NCBI GenBank assembly: GCA_051657745.1
Contig: JBOFLG010000274.1
Span: 1-8,037, forward strand
DNA length: 8,037 bases
Source of the DNA: JBOFLG01 sp051657745
Lineage (GTDB): Bacteria; Actinomycetota; Actinomycetes; Actinomycetales; Dermatophilaceae
Direction of reading: 5' to 3'
A program made the position numbers and the translations under genes. A model generated the notes under the pieces. The model saw nothing but the letters and a program-made list of their open reading frames with translations, searched no databases and was not told the origin of the DNA. This document shows positions 1 through 7,458 of the stretch, piece by piece (positions within the stretch are counted from its first letter, which is position 1; every line of letters begins with the position of its first letter).

Positions 1-1631
1 GTGGAGACCCGAGCGTCCTCGCTCCAGATCGTGCCGTGGCCGCCCCCGGAGAGCGGCACCTGCTCGCCGTTTCGGAGCGGGAAGAACTCCTCGACCCGGA
101 TGCCGAGCAGCTCGCGGAACGCCCCCGGATACCCGCCGAGGCGCACGTTGTCGTCCCGATCGCTGATCCCGGAGAAGTAGGTGACCAGCACCTGGGCGCC
201 CCCCTCGGCCGCCGCGCGCACGGCATCCGCCTGGGCGTCGGAGACCAGATACAGGGTCGGCACCACGACCACCCGGTAGTCGGACAGGTCGGTGTCGGGG
301 TGCACGACGTCGCAGGTGACGCCGCGAGCCCGAAGCAGCCGGTGCATCGTGTGCGCGGCCGCGACCGGGTCGAGGGCGCTGCTCGGCAGGCCCGGGCCCG
401 ACGCCGCCCACATCGAGTCGTAGTCGAACAGGATCGCCACCTCGGCCTCGACCCGGGAGCCGAGTAGTTCGCCGAGCCGGGACGCCACCTCGCCGAGCCG
501 GCAGACCTCCCGGAAGCGGTCGCTGTGCTCGCCAGCGTGCGGCACCAGCGCCGAGTGGAACTTCTCGGACCCGGCCCGCGACTGCCGCCACTGGAAGAAG
601 CCGATCGTGTCGGCGCCGCGCGCGACGTGCGCGAGCGAGTCCAGCAGGGTCTGCCCGGGCGGCTTGGCGAGGTTGACCGGCTGCCAGTTGACCGCACTCG
701 TGGAGTGCTCCATCAGCAGCCACGGACGCCCACCCGCCAGGCCGCGGGTGAGGTCGCCGTGAAACGACAGCTCGGCGTGTGGGTGGGGCAGGTCGTGGTC
801 GAGATAGTGGTCGGTGCTGACGATGTCCTGGTGCGCGGCCCAGCGCGAGTAGTCGAGGTGGCGAAAGCTGCTGAGCGTCATGAAGTTCGTCGTGACCGGC
901 ACGGTCTCGGAATGCCGCCGGATGACGTCCTTCTCGGCGAGGAAGAAGTCGAGCAGGGTGTCGGAGCCGAAGCGGCGGAAGTCGAGCACGTGGGTGGGGT
1001 TGCCGAGGGTGGTGGTGAGTCTCGGTGGAAGCACCTCGTCCCAGGCGGAGTAGCGCTGGCTCCAGAAGGCGGTTCCCCAGGCGTCATTGAGCTGGCCCAG
1101 CGTGCCGTAGCGGCGCTCGAGCCATCGGCGGAACGCGACGGCGCAGGTGTCGCAGTAACACGGGAGGTTGTGGCAGGCGTACTCGTTGGAGACGTGCCAC
1201 ATGGCCAGTGCCGGGTGGGTGGCGTAGCGGGCTGCGACCCGGTCGGTGTGGGCGAGAGCGAGATCACGGAAGACCGGAGAGCTCGGGCACCACGCTTGGC
1301 GGGAGCCCGGCCACCGGGTGCGGCCTTCGTGGTCGACGGGCAGGATCCCGGGGTGCGCGGCGGACAGCCAGGGCGGTGGGGTGGCGGTGCCGGTGGCGAG
1401 GTCGACCGCGATGTCGTGGGCGTGCAGCAGGTCCATGACCTCGTCGAGCCAGCCGACGGTGTACTCGCCCTGGGTCGGCTCCAGCCAGGACCAGGAGAAC
1501 ACCCCGAGGGTGACGAACGAGACTCCGGCGGTGCGCATCAGCCGCAGGTCGTCGTGCCACACCTCGCGGGGCCACTGCTCGGGGTTGTAGTCGCCACCGA
1601 CGGCGACGCGGTCACCGGGCCACCCACGCAT
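1..1631 (-). CDS. GH42 beta-galactosidase, 3' end cut by window edge
   Basis: Retaining beta-galactosidase of glycoside hydrolase family 42, which removes terminal beta-linked galactose from short oligosaccharides. No signal peptide is visible, so it is probably cytoplasmic. The ATG at 1631 opens a frame that stays open to base 1, giving 543 residues. The family usually has about 650-700, so the end of the B domain and the C domain are missing. The N-terminus carries the typical GGDYNPEQWP (residues 12-21). The acid/base is E150 in WHVSNEY and the nucleophile is E308 in LLMEHS, on the spacing expected for GH42. R111 and N149 match subsite residues of the family. C115, C158, C160 and C163 (CYCDTC) fit the structural zinc site of Thermus-type members. 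FFQWRQSRAG follows near the end of the barrel. A TGA lies upstream in frame, and no clear Shine-Dalgarno precedes the ATG, so the start is plausible but not proven. It is divergent from the importer operon, suggesting shared control. Family assignment is firm; the exact substrate is inferred. Confidence 0.93.
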   Translation of the reverse strand, partial: MRGWPGDRVAVGGDYNPEQWPREVWHDDLRLMRTAGVSFVTLGVFSWSWLEPTQGEYTVGWLDEVMDLLHAHDIAVDLATGTATPPPWLSAAHPGILPVDHEGRTRWPGSRQAWCPSSPVFRDLALAHTDRVAARYATHPALAMWHVSNEYACHNLPCYCDTCAVAFRRWLERRYGTLGQLNDAWGTAFWSQRYSAWDEVLPPRLTTTLGNPTHVLDFRRFGSDTLLDFFLAEKDVIRRHSETVPVTTNFMTLSSFRHLDYSRWAAHQDIVSTDHYLDHDLPHPHAELSFHGDLTRGLAGGRPWLLMEHSTSAVNWQPVNLAKPPGQTLLDSLAHVARGADTIGFFQWRQSRAGSEKFHSALVPHAGEHSDRFREVCRLGEVASRLGELLGSRVEAEVAILFDYDSMWAASGPGLPSSALDPVAAAHTMHRLLRARGVTCDVVHPDTDLSDYRVVVVPTLYLVSDAQADAVRAAAEGGAQVLVTYFSGISDRDDNVRLGGYPGAFRELLGIRVEEFFPLRNGEQVPLSGGGHGTIWSEDARVS

Positions 1632-1653
1632 GGCGCCTAGTCTCTGACGTCTT

Positions 1654-1680
1654 TTGAAAAATTGTCAACAACTATCAACA
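1654..1680. promoter_or_regulatory. Candidate operator and -35 element of the beta-galactosidase
   Basis: TTGAAAAATTGTCAA (1654-1668) is a 15-bp imperfect palindrome with 12 of 14 symmetric positions matching. It overlaps a second palindrome, TTGTCAACAA (1662-1671). TCAACA is repeated at 1665-1670 and 1675-1680, one helical turn apart. Read on the minus strand, 1668-1663 is TTGACA, a perfect -35 hexamer. The sequence 17 bases further on (AGAGAC) is a poor -10, and it would place transcription start almost at the ATG. A regulator site of the LacI type commonly found in sugar loci is a reasonable guess. The palindromes are seen; the binding protein is inference. Confidence 0.4.
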
Positions 1681-1792
1681 TCTGGCCGACCGGCTCTGGC
1701 CGCCGTGGCGGGCGGTCGTCATCCGCGGCAGGTCGCCCGAACCGGCCACTCTTCGTGCTGGATTACGGTGTGGACACGACGTCGGCGAGTGC

Positions 1793-1821
1793 TTGACACG
1801 CACGGCCACCAGAGACAGACT
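1793..1821 (+). promoter_or_regulatory. Candidate promoter of the importer operon
   Basis: TTGACA at 1793-1798 is a perfect -35 hexamer. It is followed after 17 bases by CAGACT at 1816-1821, which keeps the A at position 2 and the T at position 6 that actinobacterial housekeeping promoters favour. Transcription would start near 1828, leaving a leader of about 57 bases before the binding-protein ATG. The -35 lies within a short GTGC/GCAC inverted repeat (1789-1803). The -10 is weak, so the call is tentative. Confidence 0.45.
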
Positions 1822-1836
1822 CGCGCCACGAGTGTT

Positions 1837-1862
1837 GGTTTCTGATCGAATCTGTCAGAACC
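1837..1862. promoter_or_regulatory. Inverted repeat, candidate operator in the operon leader
   Basis: TTCTGA (1840-1845) and TCAGAA (1855-1860) form a perfect 6-bp inverted repeat around 9 bases. It extends to GGTTTCTGA against TCAGAACC with one extra T. It sits just downstream of the proposed promoter and 13 bases before the ribosome-binding site, a typical place for a repressor to block transcription. As RNA it would make only a weak hairpin, so a protein-binding site is more likely than a terminator. It differs in sequence from the palindrome in front of the beta-galactosidase. Confidence 0.45.
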
Positions 1863-1872
1863 ACGAATGTCA

Positions 1873-1879
1873 AAGGAGA
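1873..1879 (+). promoter_or_regulatory. Ribosome-binding site that fixes the binding-protein start
   Basis: AAGGAGA is a strong Shine-Dalgarno, with GGAG six bases before the ATG at 1885. An earlier in-frame ATG at 1867 would place this site inside the coding sequence and has no comparable site of its own, so the 1885 start is preferred. Confidence 0.8.
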
Positions 1880-1884
1880 CATCG

Positions 1885-3225
1885 ATGGCACGCCCGGCCA
1901 CGCGCGAGGAGCACCTCGCCAGTTCGATCCCCTCGTCCATCCGCGGCGTCGACCGCCGCAGCCTGCTCCGGGGAGCGGTCGGGGCCGGTGCGCTGCTCGG
2001 CGTACCAGGCCTGCTCAGCGCCTGCGGTGACGACTCCTCGACCGGCGGCGGCGCGGCCGGCAACGTCTCGTTCGGGATGAACGAGGCCACCGGCTCGGGA
2101 CCCGCCTACGAGCGCCTCCAGGCCATGGCCGACGCCTACGCGAAGAAGGAGGGCGTGAAGGTCTCGCCCAACCCGGTCGACCACAACACCTTCCAGGAGA
2201 GCATCACCACCTACCTGCAGGGCACCCCCGACGACGTCTTTACCTGGTTCGCCGGCTACCGGATGGCGCAGTTCGCCGAGAGCAAGCAGATCGCCGACCT
2301 CAGCAGTGCCTGGCCGATCGACGGAATGGGGGAGGCGTTCAAGACCGCATCCACCGCGGCCGACGGCAAGCAGTACTTCGTGCCGGTCAGCTACTACCCC
2401 TGGGCGGTCTTCTACCGGAAGTCGGTGTTCGCGAAAAACGGCTGGACCGAGCCGACGACCCTCGACGAGTTGAAGGCCCTGATGACGGACATGCAGGGCA
2501 AGAAGATCACCCCGTTCGCCTTCGCGGCCAAGGACGCCTGGGCGCCGATGGGTACGTTCGACATCCTCAATATGCGCATCAACGGGTTCGACTTTCATAT
2601 GTCGCTGACCAAGGGCGAAAAGAAGTGGGACAGCCCCGAGGTCAAGGAGGTCTTCGCGACCTGGAAGACCCTGCTCCCGTTCCACCAAACCAACTCGCTC
2701 GGGCGTACCTGGCAGGAGGCCGCCACCTCAATGGCGAATGGCCAGGCCGGGATGTACCTCCTTGGCACGTTCATCGTCGATGGGGTGCCGCCAGAGGCCC
2801 AGGAAGACCTCGACTTCTTCACCTTCCCGGAGGTCGACGCCGCGATCGGGTCCGACGCGCTCGACGCCCCGATCGACGGCTTCTGCGTCGCGGCGAGCGC
2901 CACGGACACGGATGCCGCGACCGCATTCGTGACCTGGCTCGGCTCGGCCGAAGCCGCCGACGCGGCCAACAACGCCGCCTCGGCGCCGATGATCGCCGCG
3001 AATAGCAAGGCCAGTACCGCGAAGTACGGTGCCCTGCAGAAGAAGTCGGTCGAGGTCGTGCAAAAGGCGACGTCGATCGCGCAGTTCCTCGATCGGGATA
3101 CCGACGCCGACCTTGCCAACACGGTGATCACCGCGGCGCTGCAGGAATTCATCAAGAACCCGAACGATATTGACGCGGTCACCACCTCGATCCAGAAACA
3201 GGCCGACTCGATCCTCGGCAGCTGA
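1885..3225 (+). CDS. ABC transporter sugar-binding lipoprotein (family 1, CUT1 type)
   Basis: Extracellular solute-binding protein of 446 residues that captures an oligosaccharide and delivers it to the two permeases encoded next. The N-terminus combines a twin-arginine stretch (DRRSLLRG, residues 23-30), a hydrophobic Ala/Gly/Leu segment and a lipobox LSAC with C47 as the lipidated cysteine. This predicts export by the Tat route and anchoring to the outer face of the membrane. A Ser/Gly-rich linker follows. The mature part has the family 1 look: LQAMADAYAKKEGVKV early, then a TPDDVFTWFAGYRMAQFAE segment, a central YYPWAVFYRK strand, and late NGQAGMYLLGTF. Length is normal for the family. The gap to the first permease is only 26 bases, so they are co-transcribed. 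The neighbouring alpha- and beta-galactosidases suggest galactosides such as raffinose, melibiose or galacto-oligosaccharides. The ligand is inference; the family is clear. Confidence 0.93.
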   Translation: MARPATREEHLASSIPSSIRGVDRRSLLRGAVGAGALLGVPGLLSACGDDSSTGGGAAGNVSFGMNEATGSGPAYERLQAMADAYAKKEGVKVSPNPVDHNTFQESITTYLQGTPDDVFTWFAGYRMAQFAESKQIADLSSAWPIDGMGEAFKTASTAADGKQYFVPVSYYPWAVFYRKSVFAKNGWTEPTTLDELKALMTDMQGKKITPFAFAAKDAWAPMGTFDILNMRINGFDFHMSLTKGEKKWDSPEVKEVFATWKTLLPFHQTNSLGRTWQEAATSMANGQAGMYLLGTFIVDGVPPEAQEDLDFFTFPEVDAAIGSDALDAPIDGFCVAASATDTDAATAFVTWLGSAEAADAANNAASAPMIAANSKASTAKYGALQKKSVEVVQKATSIAQFLDRDTDADLANTVITAALQEFIKNPNDIDAVTTSIQKQADSILGS

Positions 3226-3251
3226 CCGGCGGCGGCAAGGATGGTGCCCTC

Positions 3252-4157
3252 GTGACCACCGCCACGCACCCGCGCGGCCCGTCACCACGGCCGCGACGAC
3301 GCGGGATGCGCGATCGACTGGTGATCACGACCATGGTCGGCGTCCCCACTGTGCTCGTCGTGTGGCTGGTGTGGCTGCCGGCGCTGGCGTCGGTGCTGCT
3401 GTCGTTCACCAGGTGGAACGGCTTCACGTTCAGTGCAATCGAGTGGATCGGGACGAAGAACTACATCGACATCGCCACGATCTACCCGCCATTCTGGCCG
3501 GCTATCGGGCACAACCTCATCTGGCTGGTGTTTCTCTTCGTGCTGCCGACCATTCTTGGGGTCCTTCTGGCCGTGGTGCTCGATCGAGAGATGTGGGGGA
3601 GCCGCTTCTACCAGACGGCCTTCTACCTCCCGGTGGTGCTGTCACTGGCGCTGGTCGGCTTCATTTGGCAGCTCTTCTACTCCACCGACCAGGGGCTGCT
3701 CAACGAGGTGTTCGGCAGCGACATCGACTGGTACGGCAACCCTGACGTGAACCTGTGGGCAGTGCTCGTCGCCACCGCGTGGCGGCATACCGGCTACATC
3801 ATGCTGATCTACCTTGCCGGCCTGAAAGGCGTCGATGGCTCGCTCCGTGAAGCCGCCGCGGTCGACGGGGCCAGCGAGGTGAAGACCTTTCTGCACGTGA
3901 TCTTCCCGGTGATGCGCCCGATCAACCTCATCGTTGTGGTCATCGTGGTCATCGAGTCGCTGCGCGCGTTCGACCTGGTCTGGATCATCAACAAGGGCCG
4001 CAACGGGCTCGAGCTGATCTCGGCACTGGTGTCGCAGAACGTGATCGGCGAGGCCACCCGCTACGGCTTCGGCTCGGCCCTTGCCGTGGTGATGATGGTG
4101 ATCTCCTCGGTCTTCATCGCGATCTACCTGCGCGTCGTGGTGCGGGAGGAGCGATGA
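3252..4157 (+). CDS. ABC sugar permease, MalF-like
   Basis: Inner-membrane subunit of a carbohydrate importer, 301 residues, with about six hydrophobic segments (roughly 24-52, 85-110, 122-145, 166-190, 222-243, 273-296). The cytoplasmic coupling loop that docks to the ATPase is clear: EAAAVDGAS starting at E200, with the trailing proline motif FPVMRP at 218-223. An Arg/Pro-rich cytoplasmic N-terminus precedes the first segment. The GTG at 3252 is chosen because the upstream ATG (3241) and GTG (3244) both run straight into its own TGA. The nearest purine stretch, AAGG at 3237-3240, is a little distant. An ATG at 3306 (MRDRL) is a possible shorter start. It ends with an ATGA overlap into the second permease, so the two are translationally coupled and should form a heterodimer. 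Confidence 0.93.
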   Translation: MTTATHPRGPSPRPRRRGMRDRLVITTMVGVPTVLVVWLVWLPALASVLLSFTRWNGFTFSAIEWIGTKNYIDIATIYPPFWPAIGHNLIWLVFLFVLPTILGVLLAVVLDREMWGSRFYQTAFYLPVVLSLALVGFIWQLFYSTDQGLLNEVFGSDIDWYGNPDVNLWAVLVATAWRHTGYIMLIYLAGLKGVDGSLREAAAVDGASEVKTFLHVIFPVMRPINLIVVVIVVIESLRAFDLVWIINKGRNGLELISALVSQNVIGEATRYGFGSALAVVMMVISSVFIAIYLRVVVREER

Positions 4158-5167
4158 GCACGCCCACGGCCATCGCAACCGGCGGCCCAGCCGGTAGTGG
4201 CGGAGCGTCGGCATCCGGCCGCGGTGGCGGGGCGTCGGCATCCGGCCGCGGTGGCGGGGCGTCGGCATCCGGCCGCGGTGGCGGGGCGTCGGCATCCGGC
4301 CGTCGTGGCGGAGTGATCAACCGGCGGCGTGGCCGCGTAGCCACGGTCGTGATGGCCGGGCTCGCCGTGCTGTGGCTGTTCCCGCTGCTGTGGGCGCTGT
4401 ACAACTCGTTTCGCGACTACGGCTACACCCAAACCAACGGCTACCTCTCGTTCGGTGGGTGGACCCTCGACAACTACCGAGACGCCTGGAGCCGAGGCCG
4501 GTTCGGCCTGCACTTCACCAACTCGCTCGCCATCACCGTGCCCGCGGTGCTCATCACGCTGTTCCTGTCCTCGCTCGTCGCGTTCGTGCTCGCCCGATTC
4601 TCGTACCGGTTCAACCTCACCCTGCTCGGCGTCTTCCTGGCCGCCAACTTGCTGCCGCCGCAGGCCCTGCTCATCCCGGTGTTCCGAATGTTCCGGGAGA
4701 TTCCGCTGCCGGAGTTCCTCAGCGAGAGCGGCACGATGCTGAACAGTTACTGGGCGCTGATCCTGGTGAACACCGCGTTCCAGCTCGGCTTCTGCACCTT
4801 CGTATTGAGCAACTACATGAAGACGCTGCCGCACGAGATCTACGAATCCGCCGAACTCGACGGCGCGAGCGTGTGGCGCCAGTACTGGCAGTTGACCATG
4901 CCGCTGGTCCGGCCGGCCTTGGCAGCGCTGGCGACCCTGCAGGTCACCTGGATCTACAACGAGTTCTTCTGGGCCACCGTGCTGCTCTCTCGCGGCGACA
5001 AGTACCCGGTGACCAGTGCATTGAACAACCTGCGCGGTCAGTTCTTCTCCGACACCAACCTGGTGGCGGCCGGGTCGATCATCGTGGCCCTGCCGGTGCT
5101 CATCGTGTTCTTCGTGTTGCAGAAGCAGTTCGTCTCCGGCCTCACCCTCGGCTCGACCAAGGGGTGA
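4154..5167 (+). CDS. ABC sugar permease, MalG-like, with repeat-bearing N-terminus
   Basis: Second membrane subunit of the importer, 337 residues. The ATG at 4154 overlaps the previous stop, and a strong GGGAGGAG (4144-4151) lies just upstream. The core is standard MalG type: a first hydrophobic segment near 62-82, others near 122-147, 154-178, 198-219, 252-270 and 303-323. The ATPase-coupling loop ESAELDGAS begins at E231, followed by MPLVRP at 249-254. What is odd is the cytoplasmic N-terminus. Residues 16-51 are four tandem copies of GGASASGRG (the last ends R), followed by GGVINRRRGR, giving a disordered basic tail of about 60 residues where most relatives have perhaps 15-40. It ends by a GTGA overlap with the alpha-galactosidase gene. 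No ATPase gene accompanies the permeases, so a shared MsiK-like ATPase elsewhere in the genome is the likely partner, as is common in actinobacteria. Confidence 0.93.
   Translation: MSTPTAIATGGPAGSGGASASGRGGGASASGRGGGASASGRGGGASASGRRGGVINRRRGRVATVVMAGLAVLWLFPLLWALYNSFRDYGYTQTNGYLSFGGWTLDNYRDAWSRGRFGLHFTNSLAITVPAVLITLFLSSLVAFVLARFSYRFNLTLLGVFLAANLLPPQALLIPVFRMFREIPLPEFLSESGTMLNSYWALILVNTAFQLGFCTFVLSNYMKTLPHEIYESAELDGASVWRQYWQLTMPLVRPALAALATLQVTWIYNEFFWATVLLSRGDKYPVTSALNNLRGQFFSDTNLVAAGSIIVALPVLIVFFVLQKQFVSGLTLGSTKG
4199..4306 (+). repeat. Four 27-bp tandem repeats in the permease N-terminus
   Basis: Four contiguous 27-bp units at 4199-4225, 4226-4252, 4253-4279 and 4280-4306 each encode GGASASGRG. 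The second and third are identical. The first differs by GGA for GGG, and the last ends CGTCGT instead of CGCGGT. A partial fifth start (GGCGGAG) follows. The unit is a multiple of three, so copy-number change would keep the reading frame. Confidence 0.97.
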
Positions 5168-7458
5168 GCACGGCGATCACCGTCCTGCGCGGCGGCGGCA
5201 CGGCGCTCGTGCTCGTCCAGGCCGGCACGGGGCTGCCGTCCGTCGCGCACTGGGGACGCGACCTGCCGGATGACGCGATCGCCGACCTGGTGCGTCTGAC
5301 CGCCGACCGGCCGGTGCCGCACGGCGCGCTGGACTCGCTGTGGGAGTTCAGCGTGCTGCCGACCAGCGGCGAGGGCTGGCTCGGCACACCAGGATTCGAG
5401 GCGCACCGGGCTGGGGGCCGCACCGCGCCCCGCTGGGTGGCCGAGGTGACCACTGACGAGGCGGGCGCGGTCGTCATCCGGGCGGTCGCCGAGTCCGCGG
5501 ACGTCGAGGTGCGGATGACGTATCGCCTCGACCACTCGGGTGTGCTCGGCGTCGACACCGTGCTGATCAGTACCGCGGATGACGCCGCCGCACCGCTCGA
5601 CCTCGGCGCGCTCCGGGTGCTGCTGCCGCTGCCGGCGCGGGCCACCGAGGTGCTCGACCTTGGTGGCCGGTGGCTGCGGGAGCGGGCGCCGCAGCGACAT
5701 CCGGTGCTCGACGGCACGTGGTGGCGCACCGGTCGGCGCGGGCGTACCGGCCACGACGCGACGCTGCTGATGTGTGGTGGCACAGCCGGTTTCGGCTTCC
5801 GGTACGGCGAGGTCTGGGCCGTGCATGTCGGATGGAGCGGCAACCACGAGCATCTGGTCGAGCGACTGCCGGAAGGGGCCGGTGCGCACGCCTCGGTACT
5901 CGGCGGGGGCGAGACGCTGGCCGCCGGTGAGGTGCGGTTGGGGCCGGGTGAATCGTATGCCGCGCCGACGGTGTACTTCGCCCGCTCCGGCGAAGGGCTC
6001 GACGGCGTCACGAACGCGCTGCTGCGCTTCCAGCGCGCCCGGCCCGGCTACCGCACCGGGCCGCGCCCGCTCGTGCTCAATACCTGGGAGGCGGTCTACT
6101 TCGACCACGACCTGGACCGGCTGCGCCGCCTCGCTGATGTCGCCGCCTCGGTGGGTGTCGAGCGGTTCGTGCTCGACGACGGGTGGTTCGGGTCGCGCCG
6201 CAGCGACACCAGCGGGCTCGGTGACTGGCAGGTGTCGCCCCAGGTGTGGCCAGCCGGGCTGGGGCCGCTGGTCGAGCACGTGCGCGGGCTCGGCATGGAG
6301 TTCGGGCTGTGGTTCGAGCCCGAGATGGTCACCCTCGACTCGGATCTGGTTCGCGCTCATCCGGAGTGGGTGCTCGGGCCGGCTGCCGGCCCGCCGCGGC
6401 CGAGCCGCCACCAGCACGTGCTCGACCTGGCGAACCCGGCGGCGTTCGCGCACGTGCTCGAGGCGGTCAGCGCGGTGGTGGCCGAGTACGACATCGCGTT
6501 CGTCAAGTGGGACCACAACCGCGACCTGCACGAGCCGGTGCGCACCGACCCGCGCGGTCCTGACACGACTGGTGTCGGCGGTGCCACGGGTGTCGGCGGT
6601 GCCACGGGTGTCGGTGGAGCCACGGGTGTCGGTGGAGCCACGGGTGTCGGCGGTGCCACGGGCGCCAACCGGTCCAGCGTGACCGACCGGCCGGCGGTCG
6701 CGGCCCAGACCCGCGCCACGTACGCCCTGCTCGACGAGTTGCGCCGTCGTCATCCGGCCCTGGAGATCGAGTCGTGCGCGAGCGGGGGAGGGCGCGTCGA
6801 CCTCGGCGTGCTGGCCCGCACCGACCGGGTGTGGACGAGCGACTGCAACGACGCGCTCGAGCGGGCCACGATTCAGCGGTGGACCGGCCTGCTCGTGCCG
6901 CCGGAGCGGATGGGCACCCACGTCGGCGGCCCGCGCGCACACACCACGCACCGCGAGGTCGACCTGGCGTTCCGCCTGCTTGTGGCGCTGCAGGGGCACG
7001 CCGGCCTCGAGTGGGACCTCACCACCTGCACCGACGACGAGCTCGACGCGCTGCGGGCCTGGTCGGCGCTGTACCGCGAGCTGCGGCCACTGCTGCATTC
7101 CGGCGACGTGGTGCGCAGCGACCACCCGGATCACGCGCTGCTGGTGGGCGGGGTGCTGGCGCCGGACCGCTCGGCGGCGGTGTTCACGGTGGCTCAGGTC
7201 GGCACTGGCCGCGGCGTCACGCCGGGCGCGGTGCCGCTGCCAGGCCTGGACCCGGCGCGCCGCTACCGAGTCCGGGTGCGCCACGGGGCGGGCCTGCCCT
7301 CGACCGTCCAGCGGTCCGGCCCACGGTGGTTCGACGATGCGCTGGAGCCGGCCGGTACCGAGGTCTCCGGGGGTGCGCTGGGCGAGGTCGGCCTGGCGTT
7401 GCCGGTGCTCGCCCCCGCTCAGGGTTTCCTCCTCCACCTCCGCACAGTCGACCAATAG
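5164..7458 (+). CDS. GH36 alpha-galactosidase with in-frame repeat insert
   Basis: Retaining alpha-galactosidase of family GH36, 764 residues, expected to cut terminal alpha-1,6-galactose from raffinose-type sugars or melibiose. No signal peptide is seen, so it is probably cytoplasmic. The GTG at 5164 overlaps the permease stop (GTGA) and begins protein that aligns with the family N-terminus (AHWGRDL near 29-35). An N-terminal beta-sandwich of about 300 residues is followed by the barrel: NTWEA (306-310), LDDGWFG (337-343), FGLWFEPEM (380-388), KWDHNRD with nucleophile D450, ESCASGGGRVD (536-546), and TSDCND with acid/base D560. A small beta domain ends the protein. Residues 470-499 are five copies of GVGGAT, inserted between the nucleophile and the next helix. 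All catalytic motifs are intact, so it should be active unless the insert disturbs the pocket. The stop codon lies inside a large palindrome. Substrate range is inferred. Confidence 0.95.
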   Translation: MSTAITVLRGGGTALVLVQAGTGLPSVAHWGRDLPDDAIADLVRLTADRPVPHGALDSLWEFSVLPTSGEGWLGTPGFEAHRAGGRTAPRWVAEVTTDEAGAVVIRAVAESADVEVRMTYRLDHSGVLGVDTVLISTADDAAAPLDLGALRVLLPLPARATEVLDLGGRWLRERAPQRHPVLDGTWWRTGRRGRTGHDATLLMCGGTAGFGFRYGEVWAVHVGWSGNHEHLVERLPEGAGAHASVLGGGETLAAGEVRLGPGESYAAPTVYFARSGEGLDGVTNALLRFQRARPGYRTGPRPLVLNTWEAVYFDHDLDRLRRLADVAASVGVERFVLDDGWFGSRRSDTSGLGDWQVSPQVWPAGLGPLVEHVRGLGMEFGLWFEPEMVTLDSDLVRAHPEWVLGPAAGPPRPSRHQHVLDLANPAAFAHVLEAVSAVVAEYDIAFVKWDHNRDLHEPVRTDPRGPDTTGVGGATGVGGATGVGGATGVGGATGVGGATGANRSSVTDRPAVAAQTRATYALLDELRRRHPALEIESCASGGGRVDLGVLARTDRVWTSDCNDALERATIQRWTGLLVPPERMGTHVGGPRAHTTHREVDLAFRLLVALQGHAGLEWDLTTCTDDELDALRAWSALYRELRPLLHSGDVVRSDHPDHALLVGGVLAPDRSAAVFTVAQVGTGRGVTPGAVPLPGLDPARRYRVRVRHGAGLPSTVQRSGPRWFDDALEPAGTEVSGGALGEVGLALPVLAPAQGFLLHLRTVDQ
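6571..6660 (+). repeat. Five 18-bp tandem repeats in the alpha-galactosidase barrel
   Basis: Five contiguous 18-bp units (6571-6588, 6589-6606, 6607-6624, 6625-6642, 6643-6660) each encode GVGGAT. Units 1, 2 and 5 read GGTGTCGGCGGTGCCACG. Units 3 and 4 share the synonymous variant GGTGTCGGTGGAGCCACG. That pattern suggests duplication of a variant unit within the array. The whole array stays in frame. Confidence 0.97.

Larger units (their letters stand above)
1632..1884. promoter_or_regulatory. Divergent intergenic control region
   Basis: This gap of about 250 bases separates the beta-galactosidase from the binding-protein gene and must hold the promoters for both directions. Its left end (about 1651-1680) is strikingly AT-rich for this genome. 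It contains two inverted repeats and two TTGACA-like hexamers, one on each strand, annotated separately. I see no convincing small gene in it. The stretch 1681-1790 is ordinary GC-rich sequence with only a short GTGT-GG-ACAC palindrome at 1768-1777. Confidence 0.75.

Noticed and set aside
525..1640. Plus-strand open frame of 371 codons opposite the beta-galactosidase
   Set aside because: The minus strand carries intact GH42 motifs and catalytic residues over the same bases. The plus-strand translation is composition-driven.
1867..1884. ATG at 1867 as start of the binding protein
   Set aside because: The strong AAGGAGA lies downstream of it and is correctly spaced for the ATG at 1885. The extra six residues add nothing to the signal peptide.
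3226..3251. Terminator or attenuator between the binding protein and first permease
   Set aside because: The 26-base gap shows no inverted repeat or T-run; only a modest AAGG purine stretch is present.
4199..4306. CRISPR-like or mobile-element reading of the 27-bp repeats
   Set aside because: The units are directly contiguous with no spacers and encode an in-frame peptide repeat.
4372..5163. Upstream extension of the alpha-galactosidase frame, open back to an ATG at 4372
   Set aside because: It overlaps the clear permease gene in another frame and gives an Arg/Pro/Ala-rich sequence with no family features. The GTG at 5164 begins recognisable GH36 sequence.
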